Shown here: in pieces, positions 1-11,351 of the stretch
How positions within the stretch are numbered: the first letter of the stretch is position 1
Layout: each line of letters starts with the position of its first letter
NCBI GenBank assembly: GCA_030847615.1
Contig: JAUMIR010000004.1
Location: 227,644,501 to 227,708,500, forward strand
Origin: Gambelia wislizenii
Taxonomy: Eukaryota > Chordata > Lepidosauria > Squamata > Crotaphytidae
DNA length: 64,000 nucleotides
Direction of reading: 5' to 3'
The notes under the pieces: generated by a model
Databases searched by the model: none
Seen by the model: the letters and a program-made list of their open reading frames with translations, nothing else
What the model was told of the DNA's origin: nothing
Position numbers and translations under genes: made by a program

Positions 1-1334
1 ATCAAAGCAACACTCCAGTAATCCTAGGACCAGTGATGCAGCACTTTATTTTACCATCTTAGCTTCATCAGCCTTTGTGATGATTCAGAATAATGTCTAG
101 AAAGTTAAAAAAAATAAAAGGGGGGGGGACTTAATGCACTCTCATCCAAACCTGCTTTTAAGAAATTGCTCATTTATCAGACCCTGTTTAATATAAATAT
201 CTGTGTTGCACATTAAATGCAAGGACATGTAATGTTTTGTAATTCATATCTGTGGATGTGTTTATCTTAGGTAAAGAAATTATTGCTTTATCTTATTTGT
301 ACACATGGTTTTTGTCCACAGTTTGTCTACTACAAGCAGCTTTGTTGGGATTTATTATTTAAATCTGGTTGCAAACAGTAATCACATATATCCTTACTCT
401 GTGTATGAATTAGCATAAAAAATTAAAATCAATGGGAGCTTTGCCATTAGCTTTAAAAGAACATCCTGTGAGTCACATATCTGTTGTGATTTCCTAGCAT
501 TATGAATTCAAAATTGTGTCTCTGTCAATACACAGGCATTCAAGCAAATGTCCTTCCTGAATTGATATGCTAGTGTATTTAAAAAAAAACAGTAAATAGA
601 TTTGGAGCTGGTTGAAATAAACTAAATTAACAATTGAAAGCTTCAAATAACATATGGTGTTAACATCTGGCAAACTGTTCTGTAGTATAAATTGCATTGG
701 TGATAGAAACGTGACACTTTTCTAAAAATCAGGGAAATAGGGACAACTTTCACTGGTCAGGGTTTTGGCTCTTTCCCTCTTTGCCCTCTTCAGAAGCAAG
801 CCAAATAGCAGAATTCATTTATTTGTTTGTCTGTTGTTTAATTTAGATCCTATCTTTCTCCCTACACAGGACCAAAGTGGTTTACATCCAATTGCTAAAT
901 GATGCAAACTATGTTATCATTTATTTAACATGTGCAACTCACTTATTAACCTATGTCAGGAATTTCATTTAGCCAATTGATAGGAAATAATTCAATTGAA
1001 ACATATACAGACCACATAATCTAGCTTTTCTTGATTCAGAGTATAAATTATTCTTTATAGTTTTTTACTTCTTAGAGCAGATGCACACAACAGCTATGAT
1101 GAGTTTAAATATCAAGAGAAACAAAGGATATTAGATTGACAAGATGTTAATTTAATACAATAGTTTGTGTATTGCACAATTTAACAAGATTATTGGGTTA
1201 TCACCTTATCACCTCTTGATAAGCCAAATTACCCACTTTGACAAGAGTTAAAAATTGATTAATCCTCTGTCATATCCTAGTGCTGTTGTATTTCCCCTTT
1301 TCTCTTTGGACATTATCAGACAAGCCTCTAAAAA
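1..1334. other. Intergenic DNA, no gene recognised
   Basis: AT-rich sequence with no coding pattern. A poly-G run is at about 120-129. Around 828-892 a T-rich stretch reading like 'ATTTAGATCCTATCTTTCTC' then 'CAAAGTGGTTTACATCC' resembles the 3' tail segment shared by many reptile LINEs and SINEs, probably an old fragment. Nothing else is identifiable. Confidence 0.4.
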
Positions 1335-1384
1335 CGTTCTTTTGCCGGCATAATTAAAGCCATTTTTATGCCGGCAAAAGAACG
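1335..1384. repeat. Perfect 19-bp hairpin with 12-base loop
   Basis: Bases 1335-1353 (CGTTCTTTTGCCGGCATAA) are the exact reverse complement of 1366-1384. The arms contain GCCGGC. A perfect stem of this length is unlikely by chance and suggests the end or centre of a DNA transposon, or a recent one. The sequence on both sides up to the L1 insertion is unrecognised. Confidence 0.75.
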
Positions 1385-1698
1385 CCTCCCACCAGATTTA
1401 TCTTTGTCTCCCAGCAAAGGCTTCCCTGGCAATGAAGTGGAAGTGAATGGAGCTCAATTCACTTTCTTGTTCAAAATACCACAGATTCTCGTGAGAAGAC
1501 ACTCTTGCAGGAAATTAAAAAACAAACAAACATACACACAGTTTTTAAAAAGCACATACACACACTTAAAAAGTTCCAAGTAACCCAGGGAAAATAAAAA
1601 AAATAATAAAAAGTGTGTCACTTACCTGGATGCCACAATCTCACCTGGAAGTGTTCTGGCCAGACCGGCCATTGACGCTGCATTCACATGCATTAAAT

Positions 1699-1711
1699 GG
1701 CGCTAGGTTTC
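1699..1711. repeat. L1 target-site duplication, left copy
   Basis: GGCGCTAGGTTTC here is repeated exactly at 5119-5131, on the other side of the L1 insertion. A 13-bp perfect duplication fits target-primed reverse transcription. Confidence 0.9.
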
Positions 1712-4700
1712 TTTTCTTTTCTTTTTTTTTATTAATAATTTTATTAATTTTTTAAATAAAAAAAACCATACAATTACTACATAAGACTTAACAAACATAT
1801 GTAACAGTGATTCCCTCCACCGAGGGACTTCCCTTTACATTCATCCCTCTTTCCAGAAAATCATTGTTTCCAACTCAGGTTTGCTTCCTCTCCCCTTTAT
1901 TAATACAAATTCTAAAAATTTACTCCATTTTTCACCAAAAACATTCTTATTTAACCCTCCTTTTTTTTCTTTAACCATATTTGTTAATTTCTCATTTATA
2001 GCTATATTCCATACTTCCTCATACCATTCTTCTATTTTATATTCACCTTGTATTTTCCATTTCTTTGCTATTATTAACCTTGCTGCTGTCAACAAATTTG
2101 TTAACAAATCCTTAACAATTTGAGATTCTTGTATTTTTTCACAATATGATAATAATGCTATTTCAGGGCTTAAAGGTATATTTATCTCCAGTATTTCACT
2201 TATTTCCTTCATTACTATGTTCCAACATTTCTGTACATATTTGCAATTCCACCACATATGCATATACGTTCCCAATTCTTGGCAACCCCTCCAACACTGT
2301 GCTGAATACTTTTTATCTATTTGATTCAATCGTACTGGAGTTAAATACCACCTCCATATAATCTTATAGTAATTTTCTTTTATTCTTACTGATAATGTTT
2401 TCAAGTGTTGCATATTCCATATTTTTTCCCACTTAGATTTGTCTATAAAGTTGCTACATCTGTTTCCCAAACATCTTTTAAATAATCTTGTACTTCTTCA
2501 TTATCCATTAACATTTTATATATTTTGCTTGTAATACCCTTTATAGTCTTTTTCTCTTGAATAGCTTTTGTAATTAATTCCTCAAATTTTGTACTTTTTC
2601 TACAACTACCCTCCTTTAAACATTTTTTTGTCCATCTTTCTAACTGTATTAGTTTAAACCATGTAAATCCTTGCTCCTTTAATATTTTTTCCATATAATT
2701 TTTATTTTTCATTTTCCCCATCCATTCCTTCAACCTTATAATTTCTTGTCCTCCTAATTTTGCTTCCACTTCATTTCTTAAATTTGCTGGGAAACCCTCT
2801 AACAATATTACTGGCGTTAATGGAGATGTTCCTGGAACTAATACTTTTTTATATTTATTCCATATATCTAATATATTTTTTAAAGAAACAGATTGTATTG
2901 ATTCCCTATATTTCTTTTTTAGTTTACAAAAAAATATATTTCTTAATTTTAACTCTATCTCTTGTTTATTTATTTCCATCCATTCCATTTCCTTCACCTC
3001 CGCAACACTATCAATAATATATCTCAATTGATTCGCTACGTAGTGTAACTTTAGATTAGGTAAACCTAAACCTCCTTTTTTTTGAGATTTATTCCAACTA
3101 TTTTTATTGATTCTTGATCTTTTGCCTCCATTACAATAATTATTTATCATATTTTGCCACTTTTTAAATTCCATTTCTTATACTTTAATAGGCAACATTC
3201 TAAATAAAAAAATTATTTTTGGTAATATTTTCATTTTAACAAGCGCTATTCTTCCAAACCATGACAGTTTGATTTTCCCATATTTCTCTATTCTTTTCTC
3301 CATATCTTTCCTTAGCATAGTGAATTTTTTTCCTCTAGTTTTCCAGTTCTGCCACAATATTTATTCCTAAATATTTTATTTGCTCTTTTATTTTAATACA
3401 TTTCTTACTCCTCAAATTTTTTTCTCTGCCTCTGTATAATTAAATATCATCATTTCTGATTTGTTCCAATTTACTTGTAAACCTGTCATCTTCCGAAACA
3501 TTTCCAAATGTTTCTCTATCTCTTGCATTTTTTCCACTGGATCTTGTATTGTTATTAAAGTATCATCTGCAAACATATTTAGTTTAATCTCTTCATTATT
3601 TCCTATCCCTTTGATTTCTTCATCGTTTCTAATTACATTAGCTAATATTTCTATTACCATAGCAAATATTGTTGGGGAGACTGGGCAGCCTTGTCTCGTT
3701 CCCCTAGTTAGGTTTATTTGTTCTGTCTTACCATCATTTATTATACTGTTGCTTTATTTTTTTTATACAATTGGTCAATCACACCCCTAAATTTTTCTCC
3801 AAATCCAAATGTTTTCATTATGTTTTTTATTGCTGGCCATTCCACACAATCAAAAGCTTTAAATATATCTATAGCTATAAGCCCTGCTTTAATTTTCCTT
3901 CTTCTAATTGTTTCTATTAAATTTATTACTCTTCCAGTTAGATTAGCCATCTGTCTTCCTTCTATAAATCCACATTGGTCTTTTTGTAGATATTTGTACA
4001 TAAATTTATTCATCCTTTTCGCCATTATTGCTGTTAGTATTTTTGCATCTTGATTTATTAGTGATATTGGTCTATATGATTCTGGGTCTGTCAAATCTTT
4101 ATCTGGTTTTGGGATTAGTATAATCAGAGATTGTCTCCATGATTGTGGGATCTCATCTCCTTTTAAAATGTTATTATATAATTCTTTCATTCTAGGTATT
4201 AGTATACTTTTAAATATTTTATAATATTCAGTTCCCAAACCATCTTCTCCTGGAACCTTCCCTAATTTCAATGTATTTATAGTATCTTCTGTTTCCTGTT
4301 CTGTTATTGGTTTTTCCATTAATTCTTTTTCCTCCTCACTAATTATATCCTTACAATTTTCCTGTATATATTTCTCTAAGTTTTTCGGTGAATCGTCTGC
4401 TGAATATAATTTTTGATAATATTCTTGAAATATCTTTAATTTATCTTTAATCAAGTTACCTTTTTCCCCTTTTTCATCTTTAATAATTCCAATCAAACTT
4501 TTAGATTTCTTTGTTTGTGCAGCTCTTGCTAACATTCTAGAATTTTTATTACTATATTCAAAAAAATCTCTTTTCATAAATAACAGATTTCTTTTTGCTG
4601 TTTCTATATCTTCCTTTTCTAACTCTTTCCTCTTTGCTTGTATTAATATGTGGATCTGTTTATCTCTGTTTCTAAAATATTCTTTTTCTAGACCCTTAAT

Positions 4701-5118
4701 TTCCTCTTCTAGTTTCTTCCTACCTTTTTTCCCGTTTTTTCCACATTGTATGTGCTTCCCTAATAAATATTCCCCTTGCTACAGCTTTCATTGAATCCCA
4801 CAATAATGCTTGATTGCTTTGTCCTACTCTGTTTATTTCCCATATTTCTTTTAATTCTACCTGTATTTTCTCTACTATATTTTTGTAACCCAAAATTTTT
4901 GTATCCAATCTCCATCTTTTTGCTAATTTATAATCTTTTGTAATCTTTATATCTGCTGTAACTATTGCATGGTCTGAGACTTTTATGATCCCTATATCTG
5001 TGTTTACAATTTGTGAGACCAGATTTTTTGATACAAAAATATAATCTATTCTAGAATAATTTTTATGTGTTGGCGAATAATAGGTGTATCTCTTTTCTTC
5101 TCCTTTCCATTCTCTCCA
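1712..5118 (-). mobile_element. L1-type LINE, 5'-truncated
   Basis: A minus-strand L1 of about 3.4 kb. Its 3' end is the T-rich run starting at 1712 (a poly-A tail on its own strand). Its 5' end is cut within the endonuclease domain at 5118. It is flanked by a perfect 13-bp duplication (1699-1711 and 5119-5131). Coding remnants run from the endonuclease C-terminus through reverse transcriptase to the ORF2 C-terminus. It inserted into a unit whose halves read continuously when the L1 is removed. The exact duplication suggests a fairly young insertion, although ORF2 is already broken. Confidence 0.92.
1841..5118 (-). pseudogene. L1 ORF2 remnant (endonuclease, reverse transcriptase, C-terminal domain)
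   Basis: Read on the minus strand. About 5118-4720 is the end of an AP-type endonuclease, with YSRIDYIFVS and a SDHAIV motif that includes the catalytic His region. 4577-3741 is the first half of reverse transcriptase (VPGEDGLGTEYYKIF; SYRPISLINQDAKILTAI; a DIFKAFDCVEW motif with the first catalytic Asp). 3660-3412 holds the FADDT catalytic box. 3174-2443 and 2470-1841 are the C-terminal region with a Cys-His cluster (CWRGCQELGTYMHMWWNC). Frame breaks near 4650, 3700, 3300 and 2450 make it non-functional. The order and spacing match vertebrate L1 ORF2. Confidence 0.9.
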
Positions 5119-5131
5119 GGCGCTAGGTTTC
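5119..5131. repeat. L1 target-site duplication, right copy
   Basis: Exact second copy of the 13-base sequence at 1699-1711; it marks the 5' junction of the truncated L1. Confidence 0.9.
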
Positions 5132-5751
5132 ATACACTGGCAATGCCGGCACTAAAGCACCACAGGGAATCTATTGACAGCTTAAGCCGTCAATAAAAAA
5201 GTATGGTTTTTTTAATAAGACATAAACCCGAAAGTGCGACGTCATCTGGTATGCACGCCCTTTTGTGTTTATGTGGCGTTGTTATGATGCCGTATTTAGT
5301 GCATCTGATTCTGTCCTCCCCTTTTCCTCTTTGATGGTCTTTCTGCCTTTCTACCATAATGCTCATTCAGCATATTCTTCTCACTCTACAACCACCCCAA
5401 TAACCTCCAACCAGACAGCTGGAATTTCTCTCTCTCTCTCTCCCTCCCTCCCTCCCTAACTGCTTGAAGGCTTTGGAACCCTGAAGAGGGAAGCACCACT
5501 TGGTCTGGCCAAAGGCCTTCTGGAGAAATGTAGGCCTGACTCAAGTTTTATGTCTAGAGAAGTTTAGGGAAGACTACCACTTTATGACTGAAGAAGATAA
5601 CTGCAAGCTACAGACAAATTTTAATTAGCTACAATTAATCAATTTTGAAAACCAAATAACTGAAGTGTCCAATCCAACCATCTCCTTAGTGTCCATGCCA
5701 AGTTTAAAGTATGTAGGTTTAATAGATTTGGAGCTATGGTGTTTAAGCCCT
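5132..5751. other. Non-coding stretch with a 22-base near-palindrome
   Basis: It continues the sequence interrupted by the L1. At 5173-5194 ATTGAC...GTCAAT enclose GCTTAAGC, a near-perfect palindrome. At about 5219-5277 GACATAAAC and GTTTATGTGG form another inverted pair. With the hairpin at 1335-1384 this hints at a palindrome-rich DNA transposon, but no clear terminal repeats were found. A TC-rich run lies at about 5430-5457. No gene seen. Confidence 0.4.
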
Positions 5752-6042
5752 GTTTAAGTATTTGAAGGGGTGTCACGTTAAGGATGGAGCAGGCTTGTTT
5801 TCTGCTGCTTCAGAGACTGGAACACGGAGCAATGGATGCAAGCTCCAGGAACAGAGATTCCACCTCAACATTAGGAGGAACTTTTTGACAGTGAGAGCTG
5901 TTCGGTAGTGGAACACACTCCCTCGGAGCGTGGTGGGGTCTCCTTCCTTGGAGGTCTTCAAACAGAGGCTGAATGGCCATCAGTCAGGAATGCTTTGATC
6001 GTGATTCCTGCATGGCAGGGGGTTGGACTTTCCTTCAAGGTA
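5752..6042 (+). mobile_element. CR1 LINE, 3' fragment
   Basis: Matches the other CR1 3' ends in this window: the end of ORF2 (FxTVRAVR.WNTLP, ESPSLEVFKQRLNGH in the normal frame), then GGGGGTTGGACT. The usual final GATTCTATG repeats are missing, so the end is truncated or diverged. Confidence 0.88.
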
Positions 6043-6127
6043 ATCTGTGCAGAATAACATATGAACAATAAGCATAAAGCTCTGTGACATTAAATTGGCC
6101 ATGAAAAATGGACACTTTCTCTAGAAC

Positions 6128-6262
6128 ACAGCAGACAATGTGTGGCCCTCCAGATGTTGTTGGACTGCAGTTCCCAGCTTTGTTGACCATTGACTATGCT
6201 GGCTATGGCTGATAGGACTTACAGTGCAACAACATCTGGAAAGTTGTACTTTGCTCATTCCT
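6128..6262. mobile_element. Short hAT-like palindromic element
   Basis: GTGGCCCTCCAGATGTTGTT on the left is complementary to AACAACATCTGGAAAG on the right, with ACTGCAGTTCCCAGC between. This is the typical layout of short hAT-derived MITEs of amniotes. Related pieces are at 12666 and 32064. Confidence 0.6.
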
Positions 6263-7038
6263 ACTCCAGAAAAATGCTAGGAGCCCATCAGTTATTGGAC
6301 AGTTGCTGGAGTTAGACTTGGTATTCTCCACCGACACAAACCCATTGAGGCCAGGGCTATTGTAGAAACATTGATTGGAACACCCTTGCCAAAATAAAAA
6401 ATGAAAAACCCACAAAAAACACCCCTCAGACTTTTCATCATTAAAGTGAGAGCCCACTTCCTCCCTCATCTCAGTTGATAGGCTGGGGCAAGGTACATAG
6501 GGCTTGGATGGAAGTCTGGCTTTGCCAATATTCCAGTGCTTTGAGATTCCACCACCGTCCCCTTCCACTTTCCATATCATTAATTTCCATCATGTTGAAT
6601 AGGTGCATTGCATCCATAATGAATTGTACCGATCAGCTATCCCACACTGTGGCACTCTAGTGACCATGTGTGATTACTGAACAAATTTATTATAATTCTC
6701 AGAATTCACACATGACCCCTTCAAATACTATTGGCCTTTCAGTGAAAGTTCTGGAGTTTCTTTCCTAATGTTAAGACTCACAGGTAATTCCAGACAATTT
6801 ATAAAGGAATGAATGAATAAATAAATAAATAAATAAAATAAACAAACAAAGCAAGTAATCTAACTTGAAAATTAACACCCCTTTTATCGTTATCAATGCA
6901 TCTTTCGGCCTGTGCCCAACTGAAGCATTATAGTTGTGTAATAACAATTTGCGGAAGCAGTTCTGTATTGTATGACTGCATGCAAGGGGGTACCCAGTAC
7001 CTCCTTATGTAAGTGGCTTTTATCTTTTTATGACTGTA
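6263..7038. other. Intergenic DNA with an AAAT microsatellite
   Basis: No gene or known element recognised. A microsatellite of AAAT/GAAT units lies at about 6808-6852, which may be the tail of a decayed retroelement. Confidence 0.4.
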
Positions 7039-7048
7039 GACAAGTGAG

Positions 7049-7876
7049 GGAGAGAGCCAGCACGGTGTAGTGATTTGAGCATTAGACTATGGCTCTGGAG
7101 ACCCAGGGCCCATCTACACAAAGGGAAAAAAATCTAAAATACTTCATAGTATTGGCAGCTCACAGCAGCAGCAGCAACATGTCTAAACTTTTTTTCTGGC
7201 CTAGGAAGCTCCCATAAGCCTTGCATTCCTGATGGCAGCCACAAGTGATTTACTCAGGTAGTTCTTCGCTGCCATTTATTTTTAAAGGTGTGCTGGTACA
7301 ATAAAGTGATTCTCCGATTTTATAATAAAGCAAAACAGAAAATATCAATTCTTTTTATCGTCTTAGCGAACGATCACTAAAGTGAAAATCCAACATGGTG
7401 GCAGTGGGCGCTAGCCCTCCTAGCATGCCCCACCCTCGCTCTCACCCAGCCAATCAGCTTTGTGCTTCCCATTGAGTTTTTTATTGTTCTATAGTCCAAA
7501 CAAGCAAAAATGCGCACCCGCCTTGCAGTTTTTGAAAAAGTATGGGAAAATCTGCGAAGGCTTTTACCCCATTGTTTTTTGCCATTTTGCCCCCCCCCCT
7601 TCCAAATAGTGTGGATTGACACTGGATCCTGTTTAGACAGGTAGGATTCCCAGCAAATTCCATGAGAGGTATTTTCACCGTTTAGACAGACCCCAGGGTT
7701 CACCTCCCCACTCGGCCATGGAAACCCAGTGGGTGACCTTGGGCAAGCTACACTCTCTCAGAGTAAGGCAAAGGCAAACCCTCTCTGAATGAATGTTGCC
7801 AAGAAAACCCTGCGATACATTCACCTTAGGCTTGCTGTAAGTTGGAAATTACTTGAAGGCACACAACCACAACACG
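7049..7876 (+). mobile_element. tRNA-derived SINE, split by a MITE
   Basis: The head has a pol III A-box-like GGTGTAGTG, and the body contains CATGGAAACCCAGTGGGTGACCTTGGGCAAG, ending in GTTGGAAATTACTTGAAGGC and a CA-rich tail. It is flanked by GACAAGTGAG (7039-7048) and GACAAGTAAG (7877-7886), a 9/10 match and thus its target-site duplication. The B-box area is interrupted by a 582-bp DNA element (7109-7690). Confidence 0.85.
7109..7690. mobile_element. MITE family M1, copy 1 (inserted in a SINE)
   Basis: A 582-bp element whose ends read CCCATCTACAC and, inverted, TCTGTCTAAAC. It is bordered by ACCCAGGG (7101-7108) and CCCCAGGG (7691-7698), a 7/8 match that fits an 8-bp hAT duplication within the SINE. 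Related copies are at 29678-30282 (same orientation) and 26048-26708 (reversed). It has a poly-C run at 7592-7600. A minus-strand open frame (7377-7703) is shared with copy 2 but has no recognisable domain. Confidence 0.75.
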
Positions 7877-7886
7877 GACAAGTAAG

Positions 7887-8671
7887 ATGCTGCTGCTGCT
7901 CAACAAGAGACATAGTTCCTGGTCTGGGTATTTGTAGTACAGAAGGAAGAGATGCCCTTTGCCTTCCCTGACAAGTACACCCTCTTGGGCAAAAGAAGAA
8001 AGCCCAGGTAACCAGGCATTGACCTCATGCATCATACCATGATACCTGTTTATGGAATGACCTTTTGCTTTGCACATGCTATAGAGAGTTGGGATATATG
8101 AGGAGGGATGAGGTCTTAGAAGCAACCCCAGGTAGCTCTATCACTCTCGTTCACTCTCTGAGAAGAGCTTGTACATGTGGCAATCCACAACTGACTTTCA
8201 TGCTCACCTCATGCCTCCTTCCTTTGCAGCAGCATGACTGGTTCTGTCTGTGTTTCTCACTCTCACCCTGCAGACACCTACTGTTCTACTGTCAGGCACC
8301 TCAACTCTCTCACCACCATCCTCCCCCTCCTGCTTCAAGGCACTGGGTGATTTTAGATTGATTGCAGCAACATTTGTATAAATCAGGGAAAGCAGGGTAC
8401 GCTTGTGTGCAAGCACAGTGCAGACATGTCCCCATGACTGAACATTGCAATGCTGCCAGGGATTTTCACTCCACCAGTGTTCAGTCAAATTCAGGCCTTC
8501 ATATTCTGATATTAGCCAATAGCCTTGGCATTCATCTTGTTTATAGTTTTTTTTCCTTGTATTTCACTGTAAAAGGGATATTTTATAAATCCTAGGTTGA
8601 TGAAGATGACACTATTAACGATGATCTTAAAATAATGAATTATAGGTTTTGTTTACTGACATTAAATCTTT
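7887..8671. other. Non-coding stretch, nothing recognised
   Basis: No transposon, RNA gene or coding pattern could be identified. Several overlapping open frames of under 100 codons occur on both strands without domain signatures. Confidence 0.35.
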
Positions 8672-9206
8672 TACGTGCCTTCAAGTAGTCTGTTGACTTA
8701 TGTCAGTCCCATAGATTTCATAGGATTTTCTTCAATAAGGAATGCTCAGAGGTGGTTTTGCCAGTTTATTCCTCTGAAATACAGTATGACCCATGTATCT
8801 GTGGGACCATTAATTACAGAGTCATATACTTATGTCAAAAAAGAGGTCTCTCTAGGCATCTTCTGGTCCTCCAGTGTGACTCTATGGTATGCTTCCACCA
8901 GAAGCTGGTAACAGAGTTGTGCTGGAGGACCTAGAAGATGCCTAGAGAAGTGTTCTCTCTAGGCATCTTCTAGGTCCTCCAGTGTGAATCTATGGTATGA
9001 TGTGGGCTGGAAGGCATTCATTTTAGTAGGGTTGACTATTATCTAGGTTTCCAGTATCCACAGTAAGTCTGGGAACATATCCCCTGTGAATATGGGGGTT
9101 GTACTGTATAACCTACAGCACCTGGTATTCGTTGGTGGTCTCCCATCCAAATACTAACCAGAGCTGACCCTGCTTAACTCCCAGGATCAGACAGGATCTA
9201 ATGCCT
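8672..9206 (-). mobile_element. 5S-rRNA-derived SINE, split by a Tigger-like element
   Basis: The 9109-9206 half reads as the reverse complement of a 5S rRNA gene internal promoter (CTCCCATCCAAATACTAACC, then CCTGCTTAA). The 8672-8781 half is the body (GTGCCTTCAAGTAG, CATAGGATTTTCTT). Comparison with the uninterrupted copies at 41980 and 42232 shows the two halves joined at a TA, where a 325-bp element entered. Confidence 0.85.
8782..9106. mobile_element. Tigger/pogo-like MITE, family A, copy 1
   Basis: Ends read CAGTATGACCCATGTATCTG and, inverted, CAGTACAACCCCCATATTCA; TA dinucleotides flank both sides (8780-8781 and 9107-9108). Inside, a segment reading TCTAGGCATCTTCT...GGTCCTCCAGTGTGA occurs twice directly (about 8852 and 8956) and once inverted (about 8920-8948). 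The same core is found in three other family A copies. Confidence 0.85.
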
Positions 9207-10333
9207 TTACTTTTACACTTTAAAAAAACACCCCCTATTAGCAACATTATCAAAAGAACACATTACAGTACTTAGAATTCTCTAATATGTAAATTTATTT
9301 TACATATAAGATTAATCATTTAATAGATATTCACAATGGACCTTGTCAACGCTGGCAAAGGTGATGGTGGGAGTAACCATTTGAGCTAAAGGTAAAGAGA
9401 AACCTGTTGATATGAACCACCTCATAATCTATTTACCACAGATGGACCATAGGAAATAGAATAAACTGCCAGTAGTGGTTCTGTCCTCAGCAGTGCAATA
9501 AATCTGTTATTCAGCAATTAGTACTTTTGACTCAACAATAAAACATTAACACCTGTACTGAACATTGTGCTGCTGTCTTTCATCTGCATTATCCTGTGGA
9601 ATATCTTTCAAAAGCACTTTAAAAACATAAGAAACATACTGTTTTCTGCCATTTTTATCATGTGAAAACTAAATCAAGGCATTTCCTCACTGAATCTGAA
9701 CCAAAAGCAAATTAACAGGCCATGTCCTATAACTTTAGTGCAATGTGACATATTGATAAATGCGGACAGGGAAATGCTGTTTATTAAAAGCTGCCAAAAG
9801 CTAGAAAAAAATGTGGCACAGAACAGGTTGAACCAATTCTCATTTCTAAAGAATCTTTGAATGTATCTATACAGGCCACAAAGCATAAGCTAGAGAAATG
9901 CAATGTGGTGTTCTCTTCTGGTTCAGTAAGAGCTGGAGACATTGAAATATAAATGCAACAGCCTGCTAAATACATGAATGTATTTAGTTGATACTAGAAA
10001 GCAACTGTTGGACAAGATTCCATTTTCTGTAGCTACCTTTTGAAGAATGTGTGTTTCACACCCCCAACTGCATCCTTGATCATAAAAGTATGGCTATTTC
10101 TAACCTTTAACAGTATCCTCTAGGTAAATCTAATACACTAGTTCTCAGATAAAGCAGTCTCTTTTCCACAGGCATACTGTAATACCATAGTATCTTATCA
10201 ACTCATCACAATGTCTTGGAAAATAATACAGAAAATGTATTTCTAACTCTTTTCCTCTAGTACATTTAATGAAAAACTCAGTATTGTTTGGGACAGTCCT
10301 CCACTCAATGCTGAATATTTGATTCTCGCATTA
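9207..10333. other. Intergenic DNA, nothing recognised
   Basis: AT-rich, with no coding pattern and no identifiable repeat. Two short minus-strand open frames (9674-9886, 9784-9975) overlap in different frames and have no recognisable features. Confidence 0.35.
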
Positions 10334-10556
10334 CAGTCGGACACCCGTATCTGTGCAGGTTCGGTTCCCAGACTTACCACAGATACCAGAAACCACAGAT
10401 AACAGAGAACCCTCTTAATCAAGGACTTCTGGTAAAAACATACCATAGAGTTGTCTTGGACAACCCAGCACAACTCTATGGTATGTGTCCCTATTTTGTG
10501 TCCTACAGATAACTGAAACTGCAGATATTGGTTCCGCGGATACGGGGGATCCAACT
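10334..10556. mobile_element. Tigger/pogo-like MITE, family A, copy 2
   Basis: Starts CAGTCGGACACCCGTATCTG after TA (10332-10333) and ends GCGGATACGGGGGATCCAACT near TA. The interior has an inverted pair, ACATACCATAGAGTTGT and ACAACTCTATGGTATGT, forming a hairpin in the same place as the core of copy 1. Confidence 0.82.
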
Positions 10557-10727
10557 ATATTTACTTCGGAGGGGGAATCATGCTGCTTTAGAAGGAAAGA
10601 CAGGGGGGTGCCATCAAACCATTGTCCTCTCTTGAATCTAGTCCTGTGTGACAGAGAACAATGCTTTCTTATGCAACCAGATTCATGGTAGATCCATGTG
10701 TGGGATAAAGCATGTTGGATGGATATA

Positions 10728-10806
10728 GAAACATAGAATCATAGAATTGTAGAGTTGGAAGAGACCACGAGGGCCATCCAGTCCAAACCCCTGCCACACA
10801 GGAAGT
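10728..10806 (-). mobile_element. CR1 LINE, 3' tail only
   Basis: Reads ATAGAATCATAGAATTG, then GTTGGAAGAGACCACGAGGG and CCATCCAGTCCAAACCCCTG: the reverse complement of the CR1 3' terminus with its octamer repeat. Severely 5'-truncated. Confidence 0.88.
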
Positions 10807-11113
10807 CTTGGATCAAAATAATTATTCAAGCTGTTACCAAATTCATTGTTTTAACCAATGGGCCTTTCAACTCAGATCTCTCAGTAGGGTTGTTGTTATG
10901 CTAACAGGCTACTTCAATCTTATAAAAAGAGGAGCAAATATTAAGTTATGACAACTGTTGGCCAACAATGTGTACATGAAAGAGAGCACTGTTGACACTT
11001 TTAAAAGAGACCGAGTGAGAATTCTTACTGGAGTCAACTGAAAGCTCAAAATGCTGAGGCTTAACCTTGAGCTTTCATCCCAAGTTGCCATCTATAGGTT
11101 TGCCTTGTGGGAA

Positions 11114-11300
11114 TGTTGTTTTCCTTCAAGATGTTTCCAACTTATGGTGACCCTAAGGCCACCATGGGGTTTTCTTGGCAAGATTCCTTCCTCTGAGGCT
11201 GAACGAATGTGACTTGCCCAAGGTCATCCAGTGGGTTTCCATGTCTGAGCTGGGATTCCAACCCTGGTCTCCAACTGCTACATCACCCTGACTCTTCTTG
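11114..11300 (-). mobile_element. tRNA-derived SINE fragment
   Basis: Contains CCAACTTATGGTGACCCTAA, GGGGTTTTCTTGGCAAGATT and GACTTGCCCAAGGTCATCC followed by CAACCCTGGTCTCCAACT, the reverse complement of the SINE at 28019. The head end is degraded. Confidence 0.85.
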
Positions 11301-11351
11301 TTGGAATAGCTGCTTGCGTTCACTCCTGCTCTACTTGTATCTTTGTAAATA

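Noticed and set aside
1624..1660. ACTTACCTGG as a splice donor or U1-like sequence
   Set aside because: A ten-base match only, with no exon or snRNA structure around it.
7049..7100. tRNA gene
   Set aside because: The A-box-like head belongs to a SINE; no cloverleaf can be formed and the B-box area is interrupted.
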